DNA of 64,000 nt from Stutzerimonas stutzeri (GTDB lineage Bacteria; Pseudomonadota; Gammaproteobacteria; Pseudomonadales; Pseudomonadaceae): assembly GCF_002909485.1 (NCBI RefSeq), contig NZ_PPXG01000003.1, positions 248,001 through 312,000 on the forward strand. Reading direction: 5' to 3'. Under the pieces are notes generated by a model. That model was given only the letters and a program-made list of their open reading frames with translations, was not told where the DNA came from and did not search any database. This document shows, one piece after another, positions 35,744 through 46,407 of this stretch. The position numbers and the translations under genes were made by a program. The first letter of the stretch is position 1. The number at the start of each line of letters is the position of its first letter.

Positions 35744-36346
35744 GTGCAGGCGCCCTGGCAGGAATTGCTCCACTGGTGGTTCGGCCAGGGCACCAGTGCA
35801 AACGAGATTGCGGCTGAGAAGCAGCGACTCTGGTTTGGTTACCGTCCGCAGCAGGATGCGGAGGCCCGCGACCGCTTCGGCCCGCTGGTCGAGCAGGCGC
35901 TGGATGGCGGTCTGCAGGACTGGGCTGAGTTGCCTGAAGGCTGGCTCGCGCTGGTCCTGCTGCTCGATCAGCTGCCGCGCATGATCCATCGCAACACACC
36001 ACGGGCTTTCGCCGGGGACGAGCGCGCGCAGCAGTTGGTCCGCGATGGTCTGGCGCACGGCGGCGATATGCTGCTCGCGCCGATCCAACGCGTGTTCATC
36101 TACCTGGTGCTCGAGCACGCGGAAAACCTGGCGGTGCAGGATCTGGCCGTTGCGCATTTCACGGGGCTGCGCGATATCGCCGACGAGCAGGAGCGGTCGC
36201 TGTTCGGCGGCTTCCTCGACTATGCCGACCGCCACCGTGAGGTCATCTCCCGTTTCGGGCGCTTCCCGCATCGCAACGCCATTCTCGATCGCGAGTCCAG
36301 CGACACCGAACGGTTATTTCTTGAGCAGCCAGGCTCGTCCTTCTGA
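35744..36346 (+). CDS. DUF924 family protein
   Basis: A 200-residue all-helical protein starting at GTG. Family hallmarks are LLHWWFG at the N-terminus, LALVLLLDQLPRMIHR, and the C-terminal FGRFPHRNAIL followed by a Ser/Thr-rich tail. DUF924 proteins are widespread but biochemically uncharacterised; the fold resembles TPR-like helical bundles. It directly follows fbp. Confidence 0.85.
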   Translation: MQAPWQELLHWWFGQGTSANEIAAEKQRLWFGYRPQQDAEARDRFGPLVEQALDGGLQDWAELPEGWLALVLLLDQLPRMIHRNTPRAFAGDERAQQLVRDGLAHGGDMLLAPIQRVFIYLVLEHAENLAVQDLAVAHFTGLRDIADEQERSLFGGFLDYADRHREVISRFGRFPHRNAILDRESSDTERLFLEQPGSSF

Positions 36347-36422
36347 GGGTGGCCGCTGCTCACGCACTCTGCGGCGACTCTTCCCGTAGGCATTGAACCT
36401 TAGAACAAGCAAGGAGCTCGAT

Positions 36423-36677
36423 ATGTCATTGCGTACCCCACTGCTGATTGCATGCGCCGTTTTGTTAGCTGCGTGCAGCCCGGTCACCCAGGAAAACTTC
36501 GCCAAGCTAAAGCCTGGCATGGAGCGAGCGGAGGTCGAGCAGCTGCTCGGCAAGCCAGGCGAATGTGCTGGCGCGCTGGGTATGTCCAGCTGCACCTGGG
36601 GCGAGAAGAATCGCTTCATCAGCGTTCAGTTCGCCGGCGATAAAGTGATGATGTTTTCTGGCAATGGCCTGAAATAA
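36423..36677 (+). CDS. Small SmpA/OmlA-like lipoprotein
   Basis: An 84-residue lipoprotein. A signal peptide with lipobox LLAAC is followed by a BamE/OmlA-like beta-alpha motif, FAKLKPGMERAEVEQLLGKPG, then two cysteines (ECAG and SCTWG) likely bridged. BamE-like folds appear in several small envelope lipoproteins, and this is not necessarily the true BamE. AAGGAG is about ten bases before the start. Confidence 0.82.
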   Translation: MSLRTPLLIACAVLLAACSPVTQENFAKLKPGMERAEVEQLLGKPGECAGALGMSSCTWGEKNRFISVQFAGDKVMMFSGNGLK

Positions 36678-36700
36678 CGACATACGTACCTGGAGCCCCC

Positions 36701-37234
36701 ATGCGAGCAAGTGTTGCCCTGTTATGTCTGATGCTGCTGAGCGGATGCGTGGGCGGCGGTCGCGAGCAGCCCCCTGAAACCGTGGGCGAGGTCGATCTTG
36801 GGCGCTATCAAGGGACCTGGTACGAACTGGCGCGATTGCCGATGTTCTTTCAGCGAGACTGCGTACGCTCCGAAGCGCACTACAGCCTGCAGAGTGACGG
36901 CGACGTCGCGGTGATCAATCGCTGCGAGACCGCCGACGGTGAGTGGCAGGAGGCGAAAGGCGAGGCGGTGCCGCAGGAAGCTGGTAGCACCGATCGGCTG
37001 TGGGTCCGGTTCGACAACTGGTTCAGCCGGCTTTTTCCTGATCTGACCAAGGGGCACTACTGGGTGCTATATCTCGACGATGCCTACAGCACGGCGCTGG
37101 TTGGGAGCCCCGATCGCAAGTACCTCTGGCTGCTTGCGCGCAACACCGAGGTCGATCAGGCGACCCGTGATCGTCTGCTTGCCGAAGCCGAGCGGCGTGG
37201 TTATGACACCAGCGAGCTACTCTGGCGTCAGTGA
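36701..37234 (+). CDS. blc: Outer-membrane lipocalin (Blc family)
   Basis: A 177-residue lipoprotein. The lipobox LLSGC is followed by the lipocalin signature GRYQGTWYELARLPMFFQR and the DYAWVLYLD-like second motif (HYWVLYLDDAYS). Bacterial lipocalins bind lysophospholipids and help maintain the envelope under stress. The gene is 23 bases downstream of the small lipoprotein gene and likely co-transcribed with it. Confidence 0.92.
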   Translation: MRASVALLCLMLLSGCVGGGREQPPETVGEVDLGRYQGTWYELARLPMFFQRDCVRSEAHYSLQSDGDVAVINRCETADGEWQEAKGEAVPQEAGSTDRLWVRFDNWFSRLFPDLTKGHYWVLYLDDAYSTALVGSPDRKYLWLLARNTEVDQATRDRLLAEAERRGYDTSELLWRQ

Positions 37235-37247
37235 TCGCCCGGCCTGC

Positions 37248-37673
37248 TCATTCCCATTCCAGGCCCGCCAGCTGCCATTCCCCGTTTTCTTGCCGCCACT
37301 GGAGCCTGACCTGGTAGTGGCCAGCCTGCTGTGGCAATAGCGACTCGGCGCCGGTGAGCGCGACCTGAGCTTCGGTATGGCCGCGATCGGGATAGGTCGG
37401 GTCCACCCAGCTACGCTCGTTCAGGGCGATCACCCGGACGTTGCGGTGACGCAGGAACATCAGCGTTGCGGTCCGCCTTGCCCATTCGTGATCGTACTGG
37501 CGCTGGGCCTGGAAATCGGCATGTAGCAGGTCCATCAGCTTCCCCGTCTGCTTGCTTTCCAAACTAGCCTGCAGCTCCTTTGCCGCCTGTTGCAATGCTG
37601 CTTGCGGGTCATCCCGGCCGCAACCAGCGAGCGCCAGTAGCACGGCCAGCGCAGCTATTTTCCATGGTGACAT
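37248..37673 (-). CDS. Putative lipoprotein with nuclear-transport-factor-like fold
   Basis: A 141-residue protein. The signal peptide MSPWKIAALAVLLALAGC has a clear lipobox. The mature part begins with an alpha helix (AALQQAAKELQASLESKQTGKL) and then alternates beta strands rich in Arg, Trp and Gln. The pattern recalls NTF2-like proteins, but that is an impression. CGAGGAG precedes the start. Longer in-frame starts run into the divergent pip gene and are rejected. Confidence 0.75.
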   Translation of the reverse strand: MSPWKIAALAVLLALAGCGRDDPQAALQQAAKELQASLESKQTGKLMDLLHADFQAQRQYDHEWARRTATLMFLRHRNVRVIALNERSWVDPTYPDRGHTEAQVALTGAESLLPQQAGHYQVRLQWRQENGEWQLAGLEWE

Positions 37674-37751
37674 GCTCAACTCCTCGAACCCCGTTATGAT
37701 GCCGCTAACGTCATGCGGGCTAGCCTGCCCGCCGCAGATCAGGAGTGTGCC

Positions 37752-38726
37752 ATGCAGACCTTGTATCCGGAGATCAAACCTTACGCCCGACACGAGCTGG
37801 CGGTGGAAGATCCGCATGTGCTTTATGTCGACGAGAGTGGATCGCCGGATGGCCTGCCCGTATTGTTCGTGCACGGCGGTCCAGGCGGTGGCTGCGATGC
37901 GCTCAGTCGGCGCTTTTTCGATCCGAGTCTGTATCGCATCATTACCTTCGATCAGCGCGGTTGTGGCCGGTCTACCCCCCATGCCAGCCTGGACAACAAC
38001 ACCACAGCCCATCTGCTTGCCGACATGCAGCGTATCCGTGAGCATCTGGGCATCGACAAGTGGGTGCTTTTCGGTGGTTCCTGGGGATCGACGCTGTCTC
38101 TGGCCTATGCCCAGGCCTATCCCGAACATGTACACGCCCTGATCCTGCGAGGCATCTTTCTATGCCGCCCGCAGGACCTCGCCTGGTTCTACCAGGAAGG
38201 TGCCAGCCGCCTGTTCCCGGACTACTGGCAGGACTTCCTCGCGCCGATCCCTCCGGAGGAGCGTGACGATCTGATGCAGGCCTTCTACCGCAGGCTCACC
38301 GGTTCCGATCAGATCGCCCAGATGCATGCCGCCAAGGCCTGGTCTTGCTGGGAAGGACGAGCCGCTACGCTGCGGCCGAACAATCAGGTGGTCGAGCGGT
38401 TTGCCGATACCCATCGGGCATTATCGATGGCCCGTATCGAATGCCATTACTTCGTCAATCAGGCTTTTCTCGAGCCTAATCAGCTGTTGCGCGATATGCC
38501 GAAGATCGCACACCTGCCGGGCATCATCGTGCACGGGCGCTACGACGCCATCTGTCCGCTGGACAACGCCTGGGAGCTGCACCAGGCGTGGCCGAACAGC
38601 GAGCTGCAGATTATCCGCGATGCCGGCCATTCCGCGGCAGAACTGGGGATTGCCGATGCATTGGTGCGCGCAACCGTAGAAATTGCCCACCGCCTCCTGG
38701 ACCTGCCGCCCGCGGATGCCGAGTGA
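37752..38726 (+). CDS. pip: Prolyl aminopeptidase (proline iminopeptidase)
   Basis: A 324-residue alpha/beta hydrolase of peptidase family S33. The oxyanion-hole motif HGGPGGG, the nucleophile elbow GGSWGSTL, the Asp in GRYDAICP and the His in DAGHSAAE form the catalytic set. It removes N-terminal proline from peptides in the cytoplasm. AGGAG is nine bases upstream. Its stop overlaps the GTG start of dtd. Confidence 0.95.
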   Translation: MQTLYPEIKPYARHELAVEDPHVLYVDESGSPDGLPVLFVHGGPGGGCDALSRRFFDPSLYRIITFDQRGCGRSTPHASLDNNTTAHLLADMQRIREHLGIDKWVLFGGSWGSTLSLAYAQAYPEHVHALILRGIFLCRPQDLAWFYQEGASRLFPDYWQDFLAPIPPEERDDLMQAFYRRLTGSDQIAQMHAAKAWSCWEGRAATLRPNNQVVERFADTHRALSMARIECHYFVNQAFLEPNQLLRDMPKIAHLPGIIVHGRYDAICPLDNAWELHQAWPNSELQIIRDAGHSAAELGIADALVRATVEIAHRLLDLPPADAE

Positions 38727-39160
38727 AGGGGCTGATTCAGAGGGTTAGCCAGGCACGGGTTGAGGTGGCCGGCGAAGTGGTCGGCGCCATCGACCAGGGG
38801 CTGCTGGTGCTGGTCGGTGTCGAACATGAAGATGATCAGGCCAGGGCCGACAAACTGCTGCACAAGCTGCTCAACTACCGCGTCTTCGGCGACGATGCAG
38901 GCAAGATGAATCTCTCGTTGAAAGACATCGGCGGCGGCTTGTTACTGGTGTCCCAGTTCACTCTGGTGGCCGATACCCGCAGTGGATTGCGTCCGAGTTT
39001 CTCTAGCGCAGCGCCGCCGGCAAAGGGCGAAGCGCTTTACGAGTATCTGCTGACGCAGGCGCGTCAGCAGCATCCGCACGTAGCCTGTGGCCGTTTCGGC
39101 GCTGAGATGCAGGTGCATCTGGTCAACGACGGCCCTGTAACCTTCCTTCTAGAAACCTGA
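38723..39160 (+). CDS. dtd: D-aminoacyl-tRNA deacylase Dtd
   Basis: A 145-residue protein starting at GTG inside the pip stop (GTGA). The catalytic SQFTLVADT motif and the cross-subunit [11 protein letters not shown] (Gly-Pro) motif are exact. It removes D-amino acids wrongly attached to tRNA. The pip-dtd pair is common in proteobacteria. Confidence 0.95.
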   Translation: MKGLIQRVSQARVEVAGEVVGAIDQGLLVLVGVEHEDDQARADKLLHKLLNYRVFGDDAGKMNLSLKDIGGGLLLVSQFTLVADTRSGLRPSFSSAAPPAKGEALYEYLLTQARQQHPHVACGRFGAEMQVHLVNDGPVTFLLET

Positions 39161-39170
39161 TTTCCGCGGC

Positions 39171-39590
39171 TTAGTGCCGGACTGGCTCCAGGTCGTTGTC
39201 GCGCAGCCAGGTGATTGCGTGTTCGCGTAGCTGCGCTGTCTGATACTCCAGCCAGGCCTCCCTCGCCTCGGGAAAGTCCTCCAGCTTGAAATCAAAGGTG
39301 CGCAGCGGCTTGCGACCTTTCAACGCGTTGCTCAACACCGCGTGGGCGAAGGGATCATGCTGGGTAAGCAGGAATGCCTCACGCATCGCCAGCGATTGCG
39401 CGAATTCCAGCGGTTCGATGTGCAAGTAGCGATCTTGCTGTACGTCGTACTTTTCCATGACGCCGGGAGCGGGCTCACTGGGAAATACGGCGCGGATCTC
39501 GCCGTTCTCCAGATCCAGGTAGTACTCGGCGCTGTCGCGTCCGTCCAGGGCGTACTCCAGACGGTACATGTCGATGGTCAATGGTCGCAT
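39171..39590 (-). CDS. UPF0158 family protein
   Basis: A 139-residue acidic protein. MRPLTIDMYRLEYAL, YYLDLENGEI and the C-terminal EAWLEYQTAQLREHAITWL match the UPF0158 family pattern. The function is unknown. It is convergent with dtd, with only ten bases between stops. Confidence 0.8.
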   Translation of the reverse strand: MRPLTIDMYRLEYALDGRDSAEYYLDLENGEIRAVFPSEPAPGVMEKYDVQQDRYLHIEPLEFAQSLAMREAFLLTQHDPFAHAVLSNALKGRKPLRTFDFKLEDFPEAREAWLEYQTAQLREHAITWLRDNDLEPVRH

Positions 39591-39819
39591 GGCAAGAACG
39601 GCTCTTTATTGGATTAAGGCGTATAGGAATCCCCGCGCGGTCACGCGGAAACATGAGCAGTCTAGATCTCTGACTCCCCCAAACCGGGTGGGTGCGTTAC
39701 GTTCATCGGTGCGCGACGGTCTGGCCGGCGAACGGCCTTCCGAACAAAGGGCCGGAGAACCTTAGATGGCTTTGACTGGGAGGGTGGCGGGAACCATGCG
39801 GGATGCCGGAGGGGGTAGT

Positions 39820-39842
39820 CGATTGTTCTTCAGAACAATCGC
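39820..39842 (-). terminator. Hairpin overlapping the rsmE stop codon
   Basis: CGATTGTTC and GAACAATCG pair (9 bp) around TGAA, and the TGA in the loop is the rsmE stop. There is no T-run. It may mark the end of the tat-rsmE transcript. Confidence 0.4.
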
Positions 39843-40537
39843 GCCAGCAGGGCGCTGACTGCCGTCTCCACACGAAGGATACGCTCGCCCAGCTGCACGG
39901 GCTGCAGACCGGCCGCGGCGAGCTTGTCCACCTCGTAGGGAATCCAGCCACCTTCCGGGCCGATCGCTAGGGTTACCGGCGCGGTTACCGCGCGAGGGCA
40001 GTGCGGGTAATCGCCGGGGTGTCCGACCAGCCCCAGGGTGCCTGCAGCTAGTTGGGGTAGCCGGTCTTCGACGAAGGGCTTGAAACGCTTCTCGATGATT
40101 ACTTCAGGGATTACCGTATCGCGCGCCTGCTCCAGCCCGAGGATCAGCTGTTCATGGATGGCGACAGGCTCGAGAAAGGGGGTTTGCCAGAAGCTCTTTT
40201 CTACCCGGTAGCTGTTGAGCAGCACCAGGCGCGGCACACCCATGGCGGCGACCGTCTGCAACGCGCGCCGCAGCATCTTTGGTCGTGGTAGCGCCAGCAG
40301 CACTGTCACCGGCAGCTTAAGCGGTGGCGGCTGGTCGAAGGTCACCTGCAATTCAGCCTCGCCTGCATCCAGACGCAGCAGGAGACCACTGCCCATATGG
40401 CCGCCGAGAAGACCGACCTTCAGGCGCTCGCCGACCTCGGCGCGATGCACCTGCTGCAGATGGGTCAGGCGCCGGTCGCGCAGCAGGACTCGGTCAGCGC
40501 CGACGAAATCGGGCGTGTCGAGCAGCAGCAGGTTCAC
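39830..40537 (-). CDS. rsmE: 16S rRNA (uracil(1498)-N3)-methyltransferase RsmE
   Basis: A 235-residue SPOUT methyltransferase. The C-terminal knot motifs LAIGPEGGW and [12 protein letters not shown] are exact. It methylates U1498 of 16S rRNA. It is unrelated to the RNA-binding protein also called RsmE. The start overlaps the tatC stop by four bases. Confidence 0.95.
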   Translation of the reverse strand: MNLLLLDTPDFVGADRVLLRDRRLTHLQQVHRAEVGERLKVGLLGGHMGSGLLLRLDAGEAELQVTFDQPPPLKLPVTVLLALPRPKMLRRALQTVAAMGVPRLVLLNSYRVEKSFWQTPFLEPVAIHEQLILGLEQARDTVIPEVIIEKRFKPFVEDRLPQLAAGTLGLVGHPGDYPHCPRAVTAPVTLAIGPEGGWIPYEVDKLAAAGLQPVQLGERILRVETAVSALLARLF

Positions 40538-41337
40538 GGGCGCGAAGCAGGAGGTTGGTCGGTGGCTTCCCGCGTTTCGTCGTCCGCATCACCGCGGAAA
40601 TGTGCTTCGCGCTTTTTGATCATGCTGCCGCAAATCACGCCAGCCTCGAACAGCAGCCACATTGGCACAGCGAGTAATGCTTGAGAGAAGACGTCCGGAG
40701 GCGTCAGCACCATGCCGACGGCGAAGCAGCCCACGATTACATAGGGGCGGCTCTTGCGCAGCGTGGCCACGTCCACGATGCCAACCCAGATCAGCAGGAA
40801 GGTCGCCACTGGAATCTCAAACGCCACTCCGAAGGCAAAGAACAGCGTGAGCACGAAATCCAGGTACTGGCCGATGTCCGTCATCATCGCCACGCCTTCC
40901 GGCGTCACGCTGGCGAAGAATCCGAACATGATCGGAAACACCACGAAGTAGGCGAAGGCCATACCGCCATAGAACAGAAAGATGCTCGACACCAGCAGTG
41001 GTACGGCGATGCGCTTTTCGTGCTTGTACAGGCCGGGCGCGATGAAGCCCCAGATCTGGTGCAGGATGATCGGCATCGAGAGGAACAGCGCCACCATCAG
41101 CGTCAGCTTGAACGGCGTCAGAAACGGTGAGGCCACGCCTGTGGCGATCATCGTCGCGCCTTCCGGCAAATAAGCGCGCAGCGGTGCAGCGACCAGCGCG
41201 TAGATCTGCTGGGAGAAGTAGAACAACCCACCGAAAAGAAGCCCGATGGCGATCACGCAGCGCAACAGGCGCTTACGCAGCTCGGTCAGATGAGCGACCA
41301 GCGGCATTTCCTGGTCGTCGATGGAAGGCTTGCTCAT
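40534..41337 (-). CDS. tatC: Sec-independent translocase subunit TatC
   Basis: A 267-residue polytopic protein with six membrane helices. The conserved [11 protein letters not shown]-terminus and the P-rich periplasmic loops are visible. TatC recognises twin-arginine signal peptides. The Tat-signal reductase at 5692 is one candidate cargo in this window. It is translationally coupled to tatB (ATGA-type overlap). Confidence 0.96.
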   Translation of the reverse strand: MSKPSIDDQEMPLVAHLTELRKRLLRCVIAIGLLFGGLFYFSQQIYALVAAPLRAYLPEGATMIATGVASPFLTPFKLTLMVALFLSMPIILHQIWGFIAPGLYKHEKRIAVPLLVSSIFLFYGGMAFAYFVVFPIMFGFFASVTPEGVAMMTDIGQYLDFVLTLFFAFGVAFEIPVATFLLIWVGIVDVATLRKSRPYVIVGCFAVGMVLTPPDVFSQALLAVPMWLLFEAGVICGSMIKKREAHFRGDADDETREATDQPPASRP

Positions 41338-41759
41338 GGTTCTGGCGATCTGTCGGGGCGGGGAGTTGGTGCCGGCGCAGCGCTAGGGGCTGGCTCGGCA
41401 GGCGGTGCGTCGATGCCGATGCTGGCGTTCGTAGTAGCGCCGACGTTTGCAGCAGCCACGGCTTCTCCAGCATTGCTGGTCGCCGGCGGCGTGGCAGCGG
41501 TCGAACTCGGCGTGGGCGGCATGATGCTTTGCTTCATCTCCCGCTCGAGGTCGAGGATACGCTCGTTATGCAGCTGCCGACGAATCTCGTCGGCTCCGAT
41601 TTCGCGCTCAACCTCGGCCTTTATGTTGGCAAAGCTGCGTTTCAGCCGACCGACCCACAGGCCGGTGGTGCGCACTGCGCCGGGCAAGCGTTCCGGGCCG
41701 AGCACCATCAACGCTACCAGGCCGACCAGTAGCAGTTCGGTGAAACCGATATCGAACAT
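41334..41759 (-). CDS. tatB: Sec-independent translocase subunit TatB
   Basis: 141 residues. The N-terminal membrane helix [22 protein letters not shown] is followed by an amphipathic helix. A Pro/Ala-rich tail of low conservation, as usual in TatB, completes it. It links TatC to TatA in the translocon. The gap to tatA is 74 bases. Confidence 0.95.
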   Translation of the reverse strand: MFDIGFTELLLVGLVALMVLGPERLPGAVRTTGLWVGRLKRSFANIKAEVEREIGADEIRRQLHNERILDLEREMKQSIMPPTPSSTAATPPATSNAGEAVAAANVGATTNASIGIDAPPAEPAPSAAPAPTPRPDRSPEP

Positions 41760-41833
41760 CAGGACGTGCTCACATCAATAGGGAGAGCGGCCGCGCAGCG
41801 ATTACCGCCGGCACGACCGCATTGACCGTATGG

Positions 41834-42064
41834 CTAGTCTTTCTTGGTCGGTTCTTCGACCTTTCGTGCCTGCGCATCGATGGTGTGGTTTTGCTTGTCC
41901 TCCACGCCGGGCTTCTCCTCGTCGGTGCCCATGGATTTGCGGAAGCCCTTGATCGCATCACCGAGGTCCGAGCCCACGCCTTTTAGGCGCTTGGTCCCGA
42001 ACAGCATGATAACGATGAGCAGGATGATCAGGAGTTGCCAGATGCTGATGCCGCCAAAACCCAT
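41834..42064 (-). CDS. tatA: Sec-independent translocase subunit TatA
   Basis: 76 residues. [21 protein letters not shown] is the single membrane helix, and [14 protein letters not shown] the hinge and amphipathic helix. It oligomerises to form the translocation pathway. It lies downstream of hisE, the usual pseudomonad order. Confidence 0.96.
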   Translation of the reverse strand: MGFGGISIWQLLIILLIVIMLFGTKRLKGVGSDLGDAIKGFRKSMGTDEEKPGVEDKQNHTIDAQARKVEEPTKKD

Positions 42065-42084
42065 GGTGATATCTCCGATGTGAA

Positions 42085-42417
42085 TCAGGTTTGCGGGCGC
42101 GCGGCTTTTTCCGCGTGTCCGGAGAGGCCGAAGCGTCGGTCCAGTTCATCCAGCACGGCCTGCGGGTGCTGACCGAGAGCGGCGAGCATGACCATGCTGT
42201 GGAACCACAGATCGGCGGTTTCGTAGATCAGGTCGCTGGCGTCGCCACTCGTGGCGGCGTCCTTGGCGGCGAGGATGGTTTCTACCGATTCTTCACCAAC
42301 CTTCTCGAGAATCTTGTTCAGGCCCTTGTGATACAGACTGGCAACGTAGGAGCTGTCCGGTGCCGCACCCTTGCGCGATTCCAGCACTTCCGCCAGGCGG
42401 GTAAGGGTGTCACTCAT
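42085..42417 (-). CDS. hisE: Phosphoribosyl-ATP pyrophosphatase HisE
   Basis: A 110-residue all-alpha MazG-like enzyme, second step of histidine synthesis. [16 protein letters not shown] and the metal-binding Glu/Asp residues are present. The start [13 protein letters not shown] overlaps hisI by eight bases; longer frames run into hisI. Confidence 0.95.
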   Translation of the reverse strand: MSDTLTRLAEVLESRKGAAPDSSYVASLYHKGLNKILEKVGEESVETILAAKDAATSGDASDLIYETADLWFHSMVMLAALGQHPQAVLDELDRRFGLSGHAEKAARPQT

Positions 42418-42805
42418 GCTTGTGCTCCGAGTAGATGGCGTGCGGGTCTTTGAGAACCGGCTCGACGACCTTCCAGCTGCCATTTTCGAAGACACGGTAG
42501 AAGCAGCTTTCACGGCCAGTATGGCAGGCGATGCCGCCAACCTGCTCGACCATCAGGATGATTACGTCGGCGTCGCAGTCCAGCCGCAGCTCGTGCAGCT
42601 TCTGCACGTGCCCGGAATCCTCGCCCTTGCGCCACAGCTTGCCACGCGAACGTGACCAATAGATGGCGCGATTTTCCTGCGCAGTCAGCGTGAGCGCCTC
42701 ACGATTCATCCAGGCCATCATCAGCACGCGGCCGGTTCGGTGGTCCTGGGCTATCGCCGGGACCAGGCCGTCGGCGTTCCAGTTGATTTCATCCAGCCAG
42801 TTCAT
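42410..42805 (-). CDS. hisI: Phosphoribosyl-AMP cyclohydrolase HisI
   Basis: 131 residues. The metal-binding DCDAD motif and [15 protein letters not shown], with catalytic/zinc cysteines, are intact. It is the third step of histidine synthesis. GGAGAACCCG precedes the ATG. It is separate from hisE, as in other pseudomonads. Confidence 0.96.
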   Translation of the reverse strand: MNWLDEINWNADGLVPAIAQDHRTGRVLMMAWMNREALTLTAQENRAIYWSRSRGKLWRKGEDSGHVQKLHELRLDCDADVIILMVEQVGGIACHTGRESCFYRVFENGSWKVVEPVLKDPHAIYSEHKHE

Positions 42806-42854
42806 CGGGTTCTCCGCTCAATGCGCCAAGTGTGCCAGCCTGCATCGGCGATGG

Positions 42855-44465
42855 CTATCGGCGCACCACGATGAATATGCCGGCTACCAACATCACCCAG
42901 GCCGGCCATGCGGTGATCGCGGCAAGATTGTCGGCGCTGGCCGCCAGCGTGGCGCCGCTGCCCAGCAGTACCGCGCCGATCAGGCGCAGCGGCCAGCCGT
43001 GGTGACGCTCGCGCCATGGCGGCGGCGGATTGTTCGCATGGGGGTGCGACATGCGCTCGAGCAGCTCGCGGGTCATATGGGCGAGGTGCGGCAACTGCTC
43101 GATCTGCGCATGTACGTTCTTGATCAGCTGCTTGGGGCTCATGCGCTCGCGCATCCAGCGCTCCAGATAGGGCTGGCCGGTGCTCCAGAGATCGAGATCC
43201 GGATACAGCTCGCGGCCGAGGCCTTCGATATTTAGCAGGGTCTTCTGCAGCAGCACCAGCTGAGGCTGCACTTCCATGTTGAAGCGACGAGCGACCTGGA
43301 ACAGGCGAACCAGCAGCTGACCAAAGGAGATGTCCTTCAGCGGTTTTTCGAAGATCGGTTCACAAACGGTACGGATCGCGGCTTCGAACTCATTGACCTT
43401 GGTTTCCGCTGGCACCCAGCCTGAATCGATATGCAGCTGCGCGACCTTGCGGTAGTCGCGCTTGAAGAAGGCCATCAGGTTGCGCGCCAGGTAATCCTGA
43501 TCCTCGGGCGTCAGGCTCCCGACGATGCCGAAGTCCACCGCGATGTATTGCGGGCTCCAAGGCTGATGGGTGCTGACGAAAATGTTGCCGGGGTGCATGT
43601 CGGCGTGGAAGAAGCTGTCGCGGAACACCTGAGTGAAGAAGATCTCCACGCCGCGCTCGGCGAGCTGGCGCATATCGGTGTTTTGTCGCTTCAGGCCGGC
43701 CATGTCGGTTACGGGAACGCCGTAAATGCGCTCCATCACCAGCACTTGTGGCCGGCAGTAATCCCAGTACACCTGCGGCACGTAGAGCAGCGGCGAGCCT
43801 TCGAAATTACGCTTTAGCTGGCTGGCGTTGGCGGCCTCGCGCAGCAGGTCGAGTTCGTCATAGATGGTCTTGGCGTAGTCGTCGACAACTTCAACCAGAT
43901 GCAGGCGACGTGCATCGATGGAGATGCGTTCGGCGGTCTTGGCCAGCATGAATAGCCAGGCCAGATCCTGGCCGATGATTGGCTTGAGGTTCGGACGGAC
44001 CACCTTGACCACTACTTCCTCGCCGGAACGCAGCTTGGCTGCGTGCACCTGGGCCACCGAAGCGGAGGCCAGCGGCTTGCTGTCGAAGCGAGCGAAGATT
44101 TCTCCCACCGAAGCGCCCAGCTGGCGCTCGATCAGTGCCGTGGCGACGGCTGAATCGAAAGGCGGAACACGGTCCTGCAGCATCGCCAGCTCTTCGGCGA
44201 TATCCGGTGGTAGCAGGTCGCGGCGAGTAGAGAGGATCTGGCCGAACTTGATGAAGATAGGCCCCAGTCCTTCCAGCGCCAGGCGCAGGCGTGCGCCGCG
44301 CGACAACTCGCTGTTGCGCCGTGGAATCCAGCGCCAGGGCAGCAGGTAGCTGGTGCCACGCAGCCACCAGGGCATCGGCAGGTCGAGAATGATGTCATCG
44401 AGGCGGTAGCGGATCACCACCAGCAGGATGCGAAACAGGCGGCGTGCGGCGGCGAACAGCTTCAT
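42855..44465 (-). CDS. ubiB: Ubiquinone biosynthesis protein UbiB (ABC1/ADCK-family kinase-like)
   Basis: A 536-residue protein. The conserved KFGQ motif ([10 protein letters not shown]) and the kinase-like core with [12 protein letters not shown] (catalytic Asp and Asn) are exact. Two C-terminal membrane helices follow. UbiB-family ATPases support ubiquinone synthesis, perhaps by extracting lipid precursors. It is in the ubiE-ubiJ-ubiB operon with a four-base overlap with ubiJ. Confidence 0.96.
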   Translation of the reverse strand: MKLFAAARRLFRILLVVIRYRLDDIILDLPMPWWLRGTSYLLPWRWIPRRNSELSRGARLRLALEGLGPIFIKFGQILSTRRDLLPPDIAEELAMLQDRVPPFDSAVATALIERQLGASVGEIFARFDSKPLASASVAQVHAAKLRSGEEVVVKVVRPNLKPIIGQDLAWLFMLAKTAERISIDARRLHLVEVVDDYAKTIYDELDLLREAANASQLKRNFEGSPLLYVPQVYWDYCRPQVLVMERIYGVPVTDMAGLKRQNTDMRQLAERGVEIFFTQVFRDSFFHADMHPGNIFVSTHQPWSPQYIAVDFGIVGSLTPEDQDYLARNLMAFFKRDYRKVAQLHIDSGWVPAETKVNEFEAAIRTVCEPIFEKPLKDISFGQLLVRLFQVARRFNMEVQPQLVLLQKTLLNIEGLGRELYPDLDLWSTGQPYLERWMRERMSPKQLIKNVHAQIEQLPHLAHMTRELLERMSHPHANNPPPPWRERHHGWPLRLIGAVLLGSGATLAASADNLAAITAWPAWVMLVAGIFIVVRR

Positions 44466-45085
44466 TCGGGGCGATCTGGATTCAGGTTGAGGGCAAGACG
44501 CTCGATGCGGGCTTCGAGTCGGTCGAGTGCAAGTTTCATGTCGTCCAGTTCGTCGAAGCGTGCCTGGGCTTCGGCCTGGCCGACCAGGGCGCGGGATTCC
44601 TCGCTGAGGTAATCGGCCAGATCCTGGCGCAGCGAGTCGGCGCTAGTGCGTACCCATTCAACTGGATTGCGCAGACTGGAGCCGAGCAGCTGCGCGCCGA
44701 CCGGACCGAGCCAACGGGAGACTTCGTACTCCCAGTCCAGCTCCAGATCCTGTAGCACTTCGGCGAGATTCATCAGCAGGCCGCTGTCGCCATCGATCTC
44801 GACGTCGGGGCCGTGCAGTACGGCAGTCTTGTTGCGGCTGACAGCCAGGCGCAGCAGGCTGCTCGCCGGCGCACGCAGACGGCAATCGGCATCCGCGCCC
44901 CAGTTGCTGGCCAGGCGCAGGCCTTCATCGTCGGCGAGGATGAACAGGCGCCAGGCCGGCGCCGTGCAGTCGATCTCGATGATCCGGCCGCTCAGGCGTG
45001 CCAGTCGCGGCAATGCCGTGGGGTCCAGGCGCAGGACCCGATTGATGCCGCGCTCGGCAGCGGCCAGCAGGGCAGTGCGCAACAT
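44462..45085 (-). CDS. ubiJ: Ubiquinone biosynthesis accessory factor UbiJ (SCP2 domain)
   Basis: A 207-residue protein with an SCP2 sterol-carrier-like N-domain and a C-terminal helical tail ([11 protein letters not shown]). UbiJ binds hydrophobic ubiquinone intermediates in the soluble Ubi metabolon. It is placed between ubiE and ubiB with one-base and four-base overlaps. Confidence 0.93.
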   Translation of the reverse strand: MLRTALLAAAERGINRVLRLDPTALPRLARLSGRIIEIDCTAPAWRLFILADDEGLRLASNWGADADCRLRAPASSLLRLAVSRNKTAVLHGPDVEIDGDSGLLMNLAEVLQDLELDWEYEVSRWLGPVGAQLLGSSLRNPVEWVRTSADSLRQDLADYLSEESRALVGQAEAQARFDELDDMKLALDRLEARIERLALNLNPDRPE

Positions 45086-45855
45086 CAGGGCTTGATGCCG
45101 CGGTGCAGGGCGACGATGCCGCCGGTCATGTTGTGATAGCTGACGCGCTCGAAACCGGCGGTCTCCATCATGCTCTTTAGCGTTTCCTGATCCGGGTGCA
45201 TGCGGATCGATTCGGCCAGGTAGCGATAGCTCTCGGCGTCGTTGGTGATCAGCTTGCCCATCATCGGCAGCAGGCTGAACGAGTAGGCGTCGTAGGCCTT
45301 GGAAAACAGCTGGTTGGTCGGCTTGGAGAATTCCAGTACCAGCAGGCGGCCGCCCGGCTTGAGCACGCGCAGCATCGACGCGATGGCGTCTTCCTTGTGC
45401 GTCACGTTGCGCAGGCCGAAGGCGATGGTGACCACGTCGAAGTGATTGTCCGGGAACGGCAGCTTCTCGGCATCGGCCTGAACGAACTTGACGTTGCCGG
45501 CCACGCCTTTGTCCAGCAGCTTGTCGCGGCCGACCTTGAGCATCGAGGCATTGATGTCGGCCAGCACCACCTCGCCGGTGGGGCCGACGATGCGCGAGAA
45601 CTGGCGGGTCAGGTCACCGGTGCCGCCGGCGATGTCCAGGATGCGATTGCCGTGGCGGGCGCCGGACAGCTCGATGGTGAAGCGCTTCCACAGGCGATGA
45701 ACGCCACCGGACATCAGGTCGTTCATCAGGTCGTACTTGGCGGCCACGGAGTGGAACACCTCGGCCACCTTCTGCGCCTTCTGGCTTTCCGGCACGTTCT
45801 TGTAGCCGAAATGGGTGGTCGGTTCTGCGTCATGCGCTTTGCGAGGGTCGGTCAT
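45085..45855 (-). CDS. ubiE: Ubiquinone/menaquinone methyltransferase UbiE
   Basis: A 256-residue class I SAM methyltransferase. [15 protein letters not shown] is the SAM-binding motif, and [13 protein letters not shown] and [12 protein letters not shown] are family motifs. It performs C-methylation in ubiquinone synthesis and is the first gene of its operon. Confidence 0.96.
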   Translation of the reverse strand: MTDPRKAHDAEPTTHFGYKNVPESQKAQKVAEVFHSVAAKYDLMNDLMSGGVHRLWKRFTIELSGARHGNRILDIAGGTGDLTRQFSRIVGPTGEVVLADINASMLKVGRDKLLDKGVAGNVKFVQADAEKLPFPDNHFDVVTIAFGLRNVTHKEDAIASMLRVLKPGGRLLVLEFSKPTNQLFSKAYDAYSFSLLPMMGKLITNDAESYRYLAESIRMHPDQETLKSMMETAGFERVSYHNMTGGIVALHRGIKP

Positions 45856-46061
45856 GTCACTTTCGCCGAGAAGAATGTGCCCGGCATTCTAAACCTAAAT
45901 GGCCGGCTGATAAGCGTCGAGCTGGTGGCGGCCGGCAAAAGGGCTAGCGGTGACATGTCGCAGGGAGCGGACGGCGCTGTCAGGAGGTGAATCGCCGTGC
46001 GCGTCGGCGGGCTGCGGCAAGCATGGCCGGGCGATCCGACCGCCGCTCGCCGTCGCTTTGC

Positions 46062-46067
46062 TATAGT
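46062..46067 (+). promoter_or_regulatory. Candidate -10 box for the PHA-system gene
   Basis: TATAGT within GCTATAGTGCGCGCC, a context seen before several genes in this genome. It is 33 bases before the start codon at 46100. No strong -35 is seen. Confidence 0.4.
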
Positions 46068-46099
46068 GCGCGCCTTTTCGGGCGCAGCCAGGAGTCGTA

Positions 46100-46375
46100 A
46101 TGGCCCAGATCATCGTCGAACGTACCCACAATCTTGGCCGCGAGGCCGCACGCGAGAAGGCCGACGAGCTGGCCGCACGGCTGGCTCGCGAGTTCGGCGT
46201 GAGCTGCCAATGGCAGGGCGATGTGCTGGCGGTCAAACGTAGCGGCGCGGATGGACGTATCGAGGTATACGAGGACAGCGTCAAGGTCCTGCTCAACCTC
46301 GGTTTGCTGCTCTCGGCCATGGGTAGCAGCATTCAGGGCCAGATCGAGCGGGCGCTGGACAAGGCGCTGGTCTGA
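46100..46375 (+). CDS. Polyhydroxyalkanoic-acid-system family protein
   Basis: A 91-residue protein. MAQIIVERTHNLGREAAREKADELAA and IEVYEDSVKVLLNLGLLLSAMG match the small PHA-granule-region family (PF09650), whose exact role is not established. AGGAG lies just upstream. In other pseudomonads a homologue sits next to the phaC1ZC2DFI cluster. That cluster is not here; the next gene downstream is the DUF971 gene. Confidence 0.85.
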   Translation: MAQIIVERTHNLGREAAREKADELAARLAREFGVSCQWQGDVLAVKRSGADGRIEVYEDSVKVLLNLGLLLSAMGSSIQGQIERALDKALV

Positions 46376-46407
46376 GCCAGCGCTGCCGTTTCGCGTACAT
46401 GAGCGCG

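Noticed and set aside
34733..36271. A 512-codon open frame antisense to fbp and the DUF924 gene
   Set aside because: It is a shadow frame across two recognised genes.
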